Shown: in pieces, positions 19,231 through 28,456 of the stretch
Position numbering within the stretch: the stretch's first letter is position 1
Layout of the letters: each line of letters starts with the position of its first letter
Assembly (NCBI GenBank): GCA_002690705.1
Contig: NZFO01000009.1
Coordinates: 1 to 44,027, forward strand
DNA from: Magnetovibrio sp.
GTDB taxonomy: Bacteria; Pseudomonadota; Alphaproteobacteria; Rhodospirillales; Casp-alpha2
Direction of reading: 5' to 3'
DNA: 44,027 nucleotides
The notes under the pieces: generated by a model
Told to the model about the DNA's origin: nothing
Databases searched by the model: none
What the model saw: only the letters and a program-made list of their open reading frames with translations
Position numbers and translations under genes: made by a program

Positions 19231-20379
19231 ATGGTTGGCGACTGTTTGATATTGACTCTACCTCCGCTTTTAATTGGCGGAGTAACGGCGAAAGCTAGAC
19301 TTTTGGCCGACAGTCTCAAGCGGGCTGGTCGTCGCGTGGAGATAGCATTTTATGATTTACCCGGGGCCCAAGAGACGGCTTCAATAGTTTTCAGAGACTT
19401 TCACCACCATGCTATTAAAAGTAATTTTCGTGGTTTAGAACCGTCAAATACCGCCTTTAGTCCAGAGTGGTCGGGACTAATCCGAAGAAATAAGCGACAT
19501 ATTGCAGTTGGTGGCTCTATCCTTATTGCGAACCCTCTCTCATTTTGCGGGGTCCGGCATATGGTCTGGTGCGCGGCTGACTTGCATGGGGATCGAAAAT
19601 ACAGAAAAGATTCTATGCCGTGGTGGCGCAAACCGTTTGACACTGTTCTAATCGAACCGAGTTTACGTCGCCAAGAATTAGCTGTGCTCAGGGCTAACAA
19701 TTGCATTTTTGGTGTAAGTGACGATACTGTCCGCCGATTGCGTGCATTAGCTGGCCCGGCGGTCTTGGCCGATATCTATAAACTTCCAATACCGGTTGAT
19801 ACGAGGTTTTTCTTCCCCAAGCCAACTATTGATCGAGGTTGGGAGATTGGATTTGCTGGACGTCTCGATGATCCGCGCAAAAACGCATCTTTACTATTTG
19901 AGGCTCTTGGAATTCTGCAAAACAGAGGATTTGATGTGAATCTTCTGGTTACCGGGGAGGGTTCTCAAGAGCTTTGCACCTTAGCGGCCCGCATCGGTGT
20001 TTTGAAGCGTCTAAAATTCGTAGGGATTCTGCCAGCAGAAAAATTACGGAATTTTTATCAAGGGCTAAGGTTGCTCGTAATACCGTCATTCCATGAAGGG
20101 CTGGGAATTGTGGGGTTAGAGGCAATGGCCTGCGGTATTCCCGTCGTTTCAACGGACTGCGGTGGGCCTGAAGATTACGTACTAAACGGGCAAACGGGAC
20201 AAATATGTTGTTTTGACCCTGAGAATATGGCGGATGCAATTTTAACGGTTGGAGACCAAGGAACTTGGCAACGTTACTCCTTGATGGCAAGGTCAACTGT
20301 ATGTAATCAATATGCATTGGAGCATTTTGATGCAGCAGTTGCGAGAGCATGGCGAAGAACCTGGAATGAAGTATTGTAA
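19231..20379 (+). CDS. GT4-family glycosyltransferase
   Basis: A 382-aa GT-B glycosyltransferase. The N-terminal domain opens with LILTLPPLLIGGVTAKARLLADSL, a typical glycine-rich acceptor-side start; the C-terminal donor domain begins at IGFAGRLDDPRKN and has the E-x7-E motif in SFHEGLGIVGLEAMACG, followed by PVVSTDCGGPEDYV. The ATG at 19231 is used; a GTG at 19216 would add five residues and neither has a strong ribosome site. It follows the tandem glycosyltransferase on the same strand and probably shares its operon. Sugar specificity is unknown. Confidence 0.9.
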   Translation: MVGDCLILTLPPLLIGGVTAKARLLADSLKRAGRRVEIAFYDLPGAQETASIVFRDFHHHAIKSNFRGLEPSNTAFSPEWSGLIRRNKRHIAVGGSILIANPLSFCGVRHMVWCAADLHGDRKYRKDSMPWWRKPFDTVLIEPSLRRQELAVLRANNCIFGVSDDTVRRLRALAGPAVLADIYKLPIPVDTRFFFPKPTIDRGWEIGFAGRLDDPRKNASLLFEALGILQNRGFDVNLLVTGEGSQELCTLAARIGVLKRLKFVGILPAEKLRNFYQGLRLLVIPSFHEGLGIVGLEAMACGIPVVSTDCGGPEDYVLNGQTGQICCFDPENMADAILTVGDQGTWQRYSLMARSTVCNQYALEHFDAAVARAWRRTWNEVL

Positions 20380-20452
20380 AAATACTTTGAAATTCGGTGC
20401 ATTAACCCGCAATCTATGTAATACGTCCTAAGTAAGTATACAGGTGGCATAG

Positions 20453-22198
20453 ATGGACCATAGAAGCGGATACAGAATAGCAGCAACGGCCTCTGTCAAA
20501 AGCGACATCGTCAAAGGGTGTGTGGATGACCTGAATGGGTTTGATGCGACTGCTCGATTACATGAGATACGAGCGAATCCCCTGATGCTCAATGATGAAC
20601 CGGACTCGCCTCGGGTTCTTCATCTCTCTCTCTATTGTTACAAGTCGTTTCCTGCGCGTATCTTTCACGCACTTTGTTTAAAAGATGGCATCAATTCGTC
20701 TGCGCTTTTCTTTAAAAATAATTTTACTAATGACCATCTACCAATCACTGATCACGAACTCGAGTTAGCTGCAGAACTCGTCGGCAAACTGAAACCTGAT
20801 GTTATATTAATGAGTATTATGGCGCCGTATGCTGTTGCGGCGCGCCAACTCGCGAAAAAACTGCGGGGCGTTACAGACTCTGTGTTTGTTGTTGGGGGTA
20901 AATACCCAACCATTGTTCCGCACGAGTCATTAGAATTTGCTGACTACGCCTGTAAAGGCGAGGGTGATCTGACGATGTTGAGGATCAATCAACGTCTTCG
21001 CGAGGGACGGGATCTGCGAGGCATAAAAGGGCTTTGGTACAAAGATGATCAGGACAACGTGGTCGATATGGATCAAGACGTTTTGTATCAAGACATGGAC
21101 GATATCCCTTATCCGGCCATTGACGAAGCGCAAATGTATTTTATTGAGAAAAACCACCTAGAAATAGTTGACCCTGAAATTTACGACGAAGATGTGTTGG
21201 TTATGGCGGGGAGAGGTTGCGTTTATCTGTGTTCTTACTGCGTAAACTCATTGTTAATTCCGATGAATCGAGGCAATGGTCGGTTTGTTCGATTGCGAAC
21301 TCCTGACCACGTTATGGAGGAACTTGATTATCGGATGAAGAAATACCTTGATCCCAGAACAGTTACTTTCAATGACGAGGTATTCGGCGTTTTTGACGAG
21401 TGGGTCAAGGAGTTTGCAGCGGCGTATAAGGAACGTTGCAAATTACCTTTCGAATGCGAGTTAGTCCCGCGGTTGATCAAAGAGCATAATGTCGTTCTTC
21501 TCGCTGATGCTGGAATGAACAGCTTACATTTCGGGGTGCAATCTGGGCAAGATGAAATTAGAAAAGAAGTGATGCATCGTCCCGGCAATAATGAAGAACT
21601 TGTTGAAAAGGCTGCGATGCTCAGAAAAAATGGGATTCAACCTCAGTATGATATTATCCTTGATAATCCTTTCGACACCCCGGAAAGTTTAGCCGTTGCG
21701 CTTGGACTATTGTTAGATTTCGGAACCCCAATCAATCTAAATACCTATAAAATGCAATATTTTCCTCATTATCCTTTTACAAACATGGCCCTTGAAGCCG
21801 GGCATATTTCCGAAGAAGACGTTAGCGATGAGAAGGTTGCTGAATCCGTGTTATATAACATGGTGTATCGACCAAAATTCCCTGCTCTAAATCGAAGAGA
21901 TTACCTTGAGAATTGCATTTACTTAATCCCGTGGCATGGCCCGGTAATTCGTAAAATGATTATCAGCCTGCAAAAGAAACACAATCCACTTTTGGGGTTT
22001 GCAGCGACATTGGTGGCGAGAATTCGCTATTGGCAGGATTTTCAGCATGTTGGATTGGTCGTCTGGGCTAGGCGGATTATCCTTGGGGTGAGGTGTCTCC
22101 TACGCGGCGATTTTTCAATGCTTGCTGATCGGGTTAGGAATGTCATAAAAAAAACGCGATACCAGCAGCCGCATACTGGGCGGCTCTCAGTACGCTAA
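20453..22198 (+). CDS. B12-binding-domain radical SAM protein
   Basis: A 581-aa protein with an N-terminal cobalamin-binding-like Rossmann domain (~50-180; PDVILMSIMAPYAVAA, VVGGKYPTIVPHESLE, CKGEGD) and a radical SAM barrel with the cluster motif GRGCVYLCSYC (Cys256, Cys260, Cys263; C-x3-C-x2-C). The DxHxxG motif for base-off cobalamin is not visible. Relatives catalyse C- or P-methylation, ring contractions or methylthiolations on difficult carbons. Within a glycan locus, methylation of a sugar or lipid carbon is plausible but is inference. The ATG has AGGTGG 7 bases upstream. It heads a coupled cassette with the three genes that follow. Confidence 0.87.
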   Translation: MDHRSGYRIAATASVKSDIVKGCVDDLNGFDATARLHEIRANPLMLNDEPDSPRVLHLSLYCYKSFPARIFHALCLKDGINSSALFFKNNFTNDHLPITDHELELAAELVGKLKPDVILMSIMAPYAVAARQLAKKLRGVTDSVFVVGGKYPTIVPHESLEFADYACKGEGDLTMLRINQRLREGRDLRGIKGLWYKDDQDNVVDMDQDVLYQDMDDIPYPAIDEAQMYFIEKNHLEIVDPEIYDEDVLVMAGRGCVYLCSYCVNSLLIPMNRGNGRFVRLRTPDHVMEELDYRMKKYLDPRTVTFNDEVFGVFDEWVKEFAAAYKERCKLPFECELVPRLIKEHNVVLLADAGMNSLHFGVQSGQDEIRKEVMHRPGNNEELVEKAAMLRKNGIQPQYDIILDNPFDTPESLAVALGLLLDFGTPINLNTYKMQYFPHYPFTNMALEAGHISEEDVSDEKVAESVLYNMVYRPKFPALNRRDYLENCIYLIPWHGPVIRKMIISLQKKHNPLLGFAATLVARIRYWQDFQHVGLVVWARRIILGVRCLLRGDFSMLADRVRNVIKKTRYQQPHTGRLSVR

Positions 22199-22228
22199 TA
22201 ACTTTGGCATGTGATCAGAGGGGCGTGA

Positions 22229-23050
22229 ATGTCAACACCCGACGATGCGGGCGCGGCCGCCGATGTAAGCATAGATAACTTTAATGCCACCAAGTTGCGA
22301 GAAGCGCTGATCACTGATGGTTTCGCAGTGGCTAAAGCGATTGTTCCTGAACCTATCGTTGATGCCATGCGTGACACTTGGCTGCGAGCATACGCCGATA
22401 ACATCAAACAAGCCCCAGTGATATGGGGTCCGTTTTTGGGAGAGGCCAATCGTATTTTATTCCATAGGTCTGATTCATGTTGCATGTATCGTGCCTACGA
22501 TTTCCTCTGGAATCGGCCTATCGACGTAACAACGCGCAGCATTGGTTTGAAGTTACATAGATTGCGGAATTGTGTGGCTGAGAGCCAGTCTTTGGATGGG
22601 GAATTAATTCGGGAAGATAGATACGGGATCTATATTACTACCAGTTATTACCCCCCGAACTATGGTTGGTTAGCTGAGCATAGGGACCATGCTGATGGCA
22701 GGCGTCATTGGCACTTTATGTTGTTGATGACCATGAAGAAGAAGAGTTATGAGGATGGGGGGTTATTTTTAATCAACAGGTCAGGAACTAAGACCGATAT
22801 AGACTCTCTTGTCCGTCCGGGAGATGTTATCTTTTTCGATGGGACCCTTCCCCATGGGGTAGAACCGGTCAGTGGCGGAGCGGGTTTGGGGCGGTTGCAG
22901 ATGTTCTCGATCCCCACATTTATGGAAACGCCTCAAAAAAATGATCGTTTACTGGAAGATATCACCTTTAAACGATTTTTTAGAGCAAAGCTTCGGCCAA
23001 TAAAACGAAAGTTAATAGGCTTTAAAAGAAGTAGTGGCGGGATCTATTGA
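22229..23050 (+). CDS. Putative Fe(II)/2-oxoglutarate-dependent oxygenase (PhyH-like)
   Basis: A 273-aa protein. The pattern of a cupin-type Fe/2OG oxygenase can be traced: an early ALITDGFAVAKAIVPEPIVDAM helix-strand typical of phytanoyl-CoA-dioxygenase-like proteins, a His-x-Asp pair in AEHRDHAD (His151, Asp153), a distal His in DGTLPHGVEP (His209), and an Arg (~222, GRLQMF) that could bind 2-oxoglutarate. Hydroxylation of a sugar or lipid moiety is the likely role. It sits 30 bases after the radical SAM gene, and its TGA overlaps the next ATG (TGATG), so it is translationally coupled to a methyltransferase. Confidence 0.7.
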   Translation: MSTPDDAGAAADVSIDNFNATKLREALITDGFAVAKAIVPEPIVDAMRDTWLRAYADNIKQAPVIWGPFLGEANRILFHRSDSCCMYRAYDFLWNRPIDVTTRSIGLKLHRLRNCVAESQSLDGELIREDRYGIYITTSYYPPNYGWLAEHRDHADGRRHWHFMLLMTMKKKSYEDGGLFLINRSGTKTDIDSLVRPGDVIFFDGTLPHGVEPVSGGAGLGRLQMFSIPTFMETPQKNDRLLEDITFKRFFRAKLRPIKRKLIGFKRSSGGIY

Positions 23051-23751
23051 TGTTTCGGCCGTTTCTTAACAAGTTGGTTAATAAACTTGCACGGGCGATC
23101 GCTGATCATTTAGAGCGTCGCGAATTGCACCCGAAACGACTGATGTTGATGGATGCTCAGGTCGAAACTGTGGCCTATATTCGGAGTAATATGCCAGAGG
23201 CCATGATCTTTGATAGACGTGAAGAGGTTTTGGATTTGGCTATCCAAAGAATGCCAACCAAAGGATCGATTTTGGAATTTGGTGTGGCTGGAGGAGATTC
23301 AATCCGTTATATAGCATCGAAAACTCACCGAACGGTGCACGGGTTTGATAGCTTCCGGGGACTTCCTGAGGATTGGCCCGGACGCCATGAACTGAGAGGA
23401 CATTATTCGACCGAGGGTCATGTGCCATCTGTACCAAGCAACGTAGTCCTCCACGAAGGATGGTTCGAACAAACGCTACCCTTATTTTTGGAGGCTAACC
23501 CTGATCCTGCTGCAATGATACATGTTGATTGCGATTTATATTCAGCGACTAAAACCCTCTTAGAAGCTCTCTCTGATCGTTTGACTAAAAATACTATCAT
23601 TGTATTTGACGAATACTTTAATTTTGTCGGTTGGCGGAATCATGAATTTCGTGCTTTTCAAGAATTTATAACTGATAAACATTTAAACTATCGTTATTTA
23701 GCATGGTCTTATCAGCAGGTTATGGTGATAATTGAGGATGGGGCCTCGTGA
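23050..23751 (+). CDS. TylF/MycF-like sugar O-methyltransferase
   Basis: A 233-aa class I SAM methyltransferase of the TylF (macrocin O-methyltransferase) type, which methylates sugar hydroxyls with a divalent metal. Motifs: SILEFGVAGGDSIRYIA (SAM loop), VHGFDSFRGLPEDW, MIHVDCDLYSATKTLLEAL with metal-binding acids, and IIVFDEYFNFVGW. The ATG at 23050 overlaps the upstream stop, and its own TGA overlaps the GTG of the next gene, so it sits inside a tightly coupled cassette. O-methylation of a glycan residue is the expected role. Confidence 0.86.
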   Translation: MFRPFLNKLVNKLARAIADHLERRELHPKRLMLMDAQVETVAYIRSNMPEAMIFDRREEVLDLAIQRMPTKGSILEFGVAGGDSIRYIASKTHRTVHGFDSFRGLPEDWPGRHELRGHYSTEGHVPSVPSNVVLHEGWFEQTLPLFLEANPDPAAMIHVDCDLYSATKTLLEALSDRLTKNTIIVFDEYFNFVGWRNHEFRAFQEFITDKHLNYRYLAWSYQQVMVIIEDGAS

Positions 23752-24734
23752 GTTTTGAAAATCTGTTTCTCGAGAGTGGACTATTTTCTCTTTTTGACTC
23801 AAATCCGGTGACTTATGTCGATATCGGTACCCGCGGTGGATTTGAGTCTGACCTACTACCTATTGCTTTCTGCACAAATGTTGTCGGTTTTGAGCCAGAG
23901 GAGGGAGAGTGCTCTTACTTACAAAAGTTGTCACGCACACCATGGAAATCCCGTTTAATTTTACCCAATGCTGTTGGGGATACGAATCAATCTGCACGGC
24001 TATACATCCCTGAAGATCCTCGCGCAGCATCATTGCTCAGGGCAAAAAAAGAAATTTGTGACCCATTTCATAAAACGCAATTTTTTGATCCAATTCGGGA
24101 GTTAGAAGTTGAAATGGCTACGCTTCGGCACTCACTGCACGAGGTTGGAATTTTAGACGTTGACTATTTGAAGATTGATGTTGAAGGGGCTGAACACCTG
24201 ATAATTGCGTCGTCGCAAGACATTATTGCTGAGCTCGGCGCAATTAAACTTGAAGTTTCATTTCTGCCATTCAGAGAAAATCATCCGGTTGCTGCTGAAC
24301 TGGAGTTAAGTATGTCAGAATTAGGTTTTCAATTGTTTGATTTATTGAAACCAGCTCATTGGCGATATCAAGGTGATATTATTCATCCGTTTGCTGATGA
24401 TCTGCCTATACCATATAGCAAGGGCCAACTTGTCCACGGAGACTATCTTTTTTTTCGGCGGATCGATAAGCTGAGGTTTGACAGTGAAAATGATCTTAAA
24501 AAGGCATTAAAAACTGCCATTTTAGCTATGGCGTTTGGCTACTTTGATTACGCTCATCGTATACTCAAACATAGGTCGATTTTGGATACGATTTCTGCAT
24601 TAAAAATCAAGGATGTGGAAAAACAACTTGGTTACCTCTCGAGGCGTTACGGCCGTAAGGCTTTTCGAGACGCGATGTGGCGTCATGCGCGTCTATGTTT
24701 CACGTACTTGAGTAACCTGGGCCTAGCGCGATAA
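23748..24734 (+). CDS. FkbM-family methyltransferase
   Basis: A 328-aa protein with the FkbM-type SAM fold: VTYVDIGTRGGFESDLLP (motif I), VVGFEPEEGECSYL, LPNAVGD, and VDYLKIDVEGAEHLII with the family's DVEG-x-E signature. It starts with GTG four bases inside the preceding gene (GTGA overlap). The last ~90 residues (after FFRRIDKL) form an extra helical segment of unknown role. FkbM proteins O-methylate sugars, polyketides or lipids; with the TylF-like neighbour this suggests a glycan carrying two kinds of methyl group. Confidence 0.87.
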   Translation: MSFENLFLESGLFSLFDSNPVTYVDIGTRGGFESDLLPIAFCTNVVGFEPEEGECSYLQKLSRTPWKSRLILPNAVGDTNQSARLYIPEDPRAASLLRAKKEICDPFHKTQFFDPIRELEVEMATLRHSLHEVGILDVDYLKIDVEGAEHLIIASSQDIIAELGAIKLEVSFLPFRENHPVAAELELSMSELGFQLFDLLKPAHWRYQGDIIHPFADDLPIPYSKGQLVHGDYLFFRRIDKLRFDSENDLKKALKTAILAMAFGYFDYAHRILKHRSILDTISALKIKDVEKQLGYLSRRYGRKAFRDAMWRHARLCFTYLSNLGLAR

Positions 24735-24767
24735 GCGGGACCAGATAGAAAAGACAGGAAATTGTCA

Positions 24768-26216
24768 ATGGGGACATTAGGCCAAAGGGTATTGCGAAAT
24801 ACCCTCGCGCTAGGGGGGGCACAGATTGTTACATTGGCCTCAGGTGTTGTGACAACGGTTGTCTTCGCCCGAGCCTTGGGGCCCGTAAACTATGGCATTA
24901 TCGGGTTTGGGATTGCGCTTATTTCATATCTTGGTCTTCTGACCAATATGGGTATGGATGTTCATGGCGTGAGGGAGATCCCCCGTTCATCATCGCACGG
25001 CCGCCGGTTGACACAACTAATTATTTCGACACGTTTAATATTCGCGGGATTGTTATTTGTGTGTTTGTTTTTTGTTTCTCCTTACCTTGGCTGGCCTGCT
25101 ATGACCCGAAACGTAATCTTAATTCAAGGAGTGGGTATTCTGGGCGTTGCCTTGACTGTGGATTTTTACTTTCAGGCGGAGCAGCGAATGGGGATTGCCG
25201 CTCTTCGTCAGAGTAGCGCGGCAATCCTTGGCGCAGTTTTGGTTCTGGCTCTTGTCAGTGATGCTTCTGATATATACTTAGCGGCCTCGATTCCAATCAT
25301 TGTAAATGTGTTTACGGCGTTAATTTTACTACTGTATTTTTGGTCATACTCTAAATCGAATAGCGCCCCACAGGGTGAACTTTCCAGAAAAAAATTTGTC
25401 CGGAAAGCCGCACCTTTAGCCCTAATGGGAATACTCATGACTATGTATTTGAACATGGACATTATCATTTTAGGATACTTGGTAAATGAATATGACTTGG
25501 GCTTATACGTTGCTGCAACTAGGATATCGTTAATCGCCATGGTCATCCCAAATCTTTTACATAGTGCCTTCTTACCGGCTCTTTCGAAAGTGAGAGACGA
25601 TGATCTACTTGTGCTCAAGGCTGCGGAAAACCATGCAAGAACGGTTAGTTTTTTTGGTGGGGCTGTTGGTGGTGCGGGCGTTGTTTTGGCACCGATCCTC
25701 GTAAATGTATTTTTTGGTGATTCTTTTAAAGGTGCTGATTCCGTACTTATTATATTAATGGTCTATGTATTTCTATTTCATATTGCTGCATGTTTTGGCA
25801 CCCCGTTGGTGGCTTGGCAATGTGACAAACCTTACATGGTCATAATGATTGTAAGTGTGGCTCTCAACGTCGGTTTAAATTTTTTTCTAATACCGATTTT
25901 TGGTATAACAGGTGCGGCTGTAGCGACATTGATAACGCAATTTGTTATTTGTATTGGTGTTATGGTAGCTGCGCACAAAGCCCTTGGAATTAAACATTAC
26001 GGTTTAATAGCACGCGCGGTGATAATCACGACTTTGGCTGTAGGCGTATTTTGTGCGGGATCTTACATGTGGCCTACGTGGTCAGAGTTTGATTCGTTCA
26101 TTGCCTTGATTGGTGGCGGTGGTATTTATGTCTCAATCTATCTCGCTTTCGCCCTTAGCAGCGGAATGATCAAATTAAGCGAATTACGCAGACTTACGAC
26201 ACTGTATGCTAATTGA
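24768..26216 (+). CDS. Wzx-like polysaccharide flippase (MATE/MOP superfamily)
   Basis: A 482-aa integral membrane protein with about 12-14 hydrophobic segments across the whole length. The N-terminus (LGQRVLRNTLALGGAQIVTL, then FARALGPVNYGIIGFG) is the classic RfbX/Wzx pattern, and the GMDVHGVREI segment also fits. Wzx proteins flip undecaprenyl-linked oligosaccharides across the inner membrane. The ATG at 24768 has AGGA 8 bases upstream; a TTG two codons earlier is less likely. No Wzy-like polymerase is seen beside it, so the product could be an unpolymerised oligosaccharide or polymerisation may be encoded elsewhere. Confidence 0.9.
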   Translation: MGTLGQRVLRNTLALGGAQIVTLASGVVTTVVFARALGPVNYGIIGFGIALISYLGLLTNMGMDVHGVREIPRSSSHGRRLTQLIISTRLIFAGLLFVCLFFVSPYLGWPAMTRNVILIQGVGILGVALTVDFYFQAEQRMGIAALRQSSAAILGAVLVLALVSDASDIYLAASIPIIVNVFTALILLLYFWSYSKSNSAPQGELSRKKFVRKAAPLALMGILMTMYLNMDIIILGYLVNEYDLGLYVAATRISLIAMVIPNLLHSAFLPALSKVRDDDLLVLKAAENHARTVSFFGGAVGGAGVVLAPILVNVFFGDSFKGADSVLIILMVYVFLFHIAACFGTPLVAWQCDKPYMVIMIVSVALNVGLNFFLIPIFGITGAAVATLITQFVICIGVMVAAHKALGIKHYGLIARAVIITTLAVGVFCAGSYMWPTWSEFDSFIALIGGGGIYVSIYLAFALSSGMIKLSELRRLTTLYAN

Positions 26217-26229
26217 AGTAAATTTCTTT

Positions 26230-27231
26230 TCAATTAGTAGGTTTATGACACCAAGCTAGTCCCGGCTCGGTAGAGATACGGACCATACCCGAATCCGCAA
26301 GAATCTTGGCGACATCAGTATGATATTGCCGTTTTTCGAAGCGCGCGCCATACCAATCAAAAGTGTCTAAAAGTGTCCAGGTTCTCTGTTGTTCCAAAGT
26401 AAGGAGTTGATTATGAACGGCTGCAATAGGAATAATGTGATTCAATATTTTAATTTTTGGAATGCGCGCTATTGCGGCAGTTAGCGGGAAAAGAAGCGTG
26501 ACTAATATTTTTGAAAGTGCCCATGTCACGTTAATTGGGAGGAACGGTGTGACCAGACGTAATGAATACTTAATTATTTGTAAGCGCCGCCAAACGCCCT
26601 CTTCGTAAAAATTTAAAAAAAGCTGTGCCCCGGGCTTAAGAAATGTCGGTAAACCCGTCATAAGCGCTGTAGGGTGGGGGGTGTGCTGAATAACACCCAT
26701 GCAATAAATAGCATCAAAGATATCGCGGCGGAGGGGTAAATCAAAGAGAGATGCTTGAATGCAGTCAACTCCGCCATTTGCTCTGTCGTCGTGGCGCGCT
26801 GTGGTTGCTCGGCAAGTGTCAATGGCGGTGCTGATATCAATTGCGATCACACGAGCACCAAGCTCCCCTGCGATATCGCTAAACCGCCCAGCTCCGCAGC
26901 CTGCATCGAGGATTAATTTTCCATTAAGCCAATCTGGTTCCCATCGGGTATCCGCGAGAAATCTGTCATGCGAGAGTTTATGAGCACTCAGATGATCGAT
27001 CTGAATACTTCCCCATTCTTGCCATTGATAGCCGAAATTACCACAATAATCTTCTTCAGGCTTAACAAAACGGGGGATGCCGTTAATAATGGGGAAATCA
27101 GCGCCGCAAGAAGTACATTGGAGGGAGCCCGAAACCACGCGACCATTTTTGTGGGGGGGGCCGACGTACTTCATTAATTCCGTCGCGCGACAGTTTGGGC
27201 AGGAAAGAAAATTTATTAAGTCTAAACGCAC
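26230..27231 (-). CDS. SAM methyltransferase with N-terminal Trm112-like zinc domain
   Basis: A 333-aa protein on the opposite strand to most of the locus. Residues 1-55 form a Trm112-like zinc ribbon (FLSCPNCRATE ... LQCTSCGADFPIINGIPRF). The methyltransferase core has LILDAGCGAGRFSDIA (motif I), ARVIAIDIST and DAIYCMGVIQHTPHP. The C-terminal ~130 residues include hydrophobic stretches (VTPFLPINVTWALSK, LVTLLFPLTAAIA) that may touch the membrane. This architecture is common in LPS/O-antigen loci, where it methylates sugars or lipid-linked intermediates. Substrate unknown. It is convergent with the flippase gene (13-base gap). Confidence 0.87.
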   Translation of the reverse strand: MRLDLINFLSCPNCRATELMKYVGPPHKNGRVVSGSLQCTSCGADFPIINGIPRFVKPEEDYCGNFGYQWQEWGSIQIDHLSAHKLSHDRFLADTRWEPDWLNGKLILDAGCGAGRFSDIAGELGARVIAIDISTAIDTCRATTARHDDRANGGVDCIQASLFDLPLRRDIFDAIYCMGVIQHTPHPTALMTGLPTFLKPGAQLFLNFYEEGVWRRLQIIKYSLRLVTPFLPINVTWALSKILVTLLFPLTAAIARIPKIKILNHIIPIAAVHNQLLTLEQQRTWTLLDTFDWYGARFEKRQYHTDVAKILADSGMVRISTEPGLAWCHKPTN

Positions 27232-27295
27232 GCAAGATATCCTTTAAGCGAACACTAAAATACGATTATATATCTCCTTGCTCAAGTTCTCGACA

Positions 27296-28456
27296 ATGGT
27301 GGAAAAAATGAACCAACCCTTGCGATTGCTATATATTGTTAGCCATCCCATTCAGTATCAGGCCCCACTGCTTCGTCATATTGCGTCGGAGCCATCGATT
27401 AAACTTACTGTGTTATTCGAGTCCATGGTAACCACCGGCAAGTATACCGACCCAGGTTTCGGCTGTCACGTTAATTGGGATGTCCCGCTGACGGAGGGAT
27501 ATACGTATCATCACGTATCTAGTAATTCGGAAGCTTGCGCTTTTTTGCGAGAAACCGATGTTTTATGGGTTCACGGGTGGAATAGCAGGTTGAAACGCAG
27601 CGTGATCAGTAGTGCTAAATCGTGTGGCGTGCCTGTGCTTATTCGAGGTGAAAATACCGCAAATGCGATGCCGGACGAATATGGTCTGCGCGGTCTTGTG
27701 AAACGTTGGTATCTCTCACGCATTTTTGCAAAAAGCGCTGGTTTTCTGTGTATTGGCTCTAAAAACCGGCAATATTATAAGGAGCGGGGTATATCGGAAG
27801 ATCGATTGTTTTACATGCCATATGCGGTAGACAATGATTTTTTTAGTGAACGCGCAAAAGAGGCAGCGTTACGCCGCGACGACTTTAGAAAAGAGCTATG
27901 TATTACGTCAGGACGTGCGGTAGTTCTGTTTGCCGGAAAACTCCAGCAGCGAAAGCATCCTAGAACATTATTTGAGGCATGGCGTGCATTAGCTGGTCAT
28001 AGGCGTCCGTACCTTCTTTATGTGGGCGACGGTGAGGAGCGTGAGACGCTCATGTCACTTAGTAAGGATGAACCACTTGTGCGTGTTCTTGGGTTTCGGA
28101 ACCAAACAGAGCTGCCAGCATTCTATGATCTCGCGGATATTTTTGTCTTAGCAGGCGAACGTGAAGCTTGGGGGCTTGCTATAAATGAAGCTATGGTATC
28201 TGGAACAGCCATCATTGCATCTGATCAATGCGGAGCGGCTGCTGATTTGATTGATGACGCAACGGGAGCCCTCGTTCCTCCCGGCGATGCATCTATTTTA
28301 ACTGAGACGTTGTGGCAATTACTGGAGGATAGACAGGCTTTATCGACTATGAAAACAGCTGCCACAAAAAAAATAGCAGCATGGAACTTTAATGAAGATT
28401 TAAAAGGATTAAAAGCTGCCCTTAAATGGGTGTGCCCAACGCCGCCTCCAGCATAA
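27296..28456 (+). CDS. GT4-family glycosyltransferase
   Basis: A 386-aa GT-B enzyme. It opens with LRLLYIVSHPIQYQAPLLR, seen in many capsule glycosyltransferases; the donor domain starts at VVLFAGKLQQRKHPRTL and has GEREAWGLAINEAMVSG with the E-x7-E pair, then IIASDQCGAAADLI. The ATG at 27296 is preferred; an ATG lies four codons on, and a TTG at 27278 extends the frame. Its 3' end overlaps the convergent gene at 28422 by 35 bases. Sugar specificity unknown. Confidence 0.88.
   Translation: MVEKMNQPLRLLYIVSHPIQYQAPLLRHIASEPSIKLTVLFESMVTTGKYTDPGFGCHVNWDVPLTEGYTYHHVSSNSEACAFLRETDVLWVHGWNSRLKRSVISSAKSCGVPVLIRGENTANAMPDEYGLRGLVKRWYLSRIFAKSAGFLCIGSKNRQYYKERGISEDRLFYMPYAVDNDFFSERAKEAALRRDDFRKELCITSGRAVVLFAGKLQQRKHPRTLFEAWRALAGHRRPYLLYVGDGEERETLMSLSKDEPLVRVLGFRNQTELPAFYDLADIFVLAGEREAWGLAINEAMVSGTAIIASDQCGAAADLIDDATGALVPPGDASILTETLWQLLEDRQALSTMKTAATKKIAAWNFNEDLKGLKAALKWVCPTPPPA

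Noticed and set aside
26524-27480. Exact 17-base direct repeat (TGTCACGTTAATTGGGA at 26524 and 27464) within two neighbouring genes
   Set aside because: It lies inside coding sequence of unrelated proteins on opposite strands; a single short match is compatible with chance and nothing else is shared around it.
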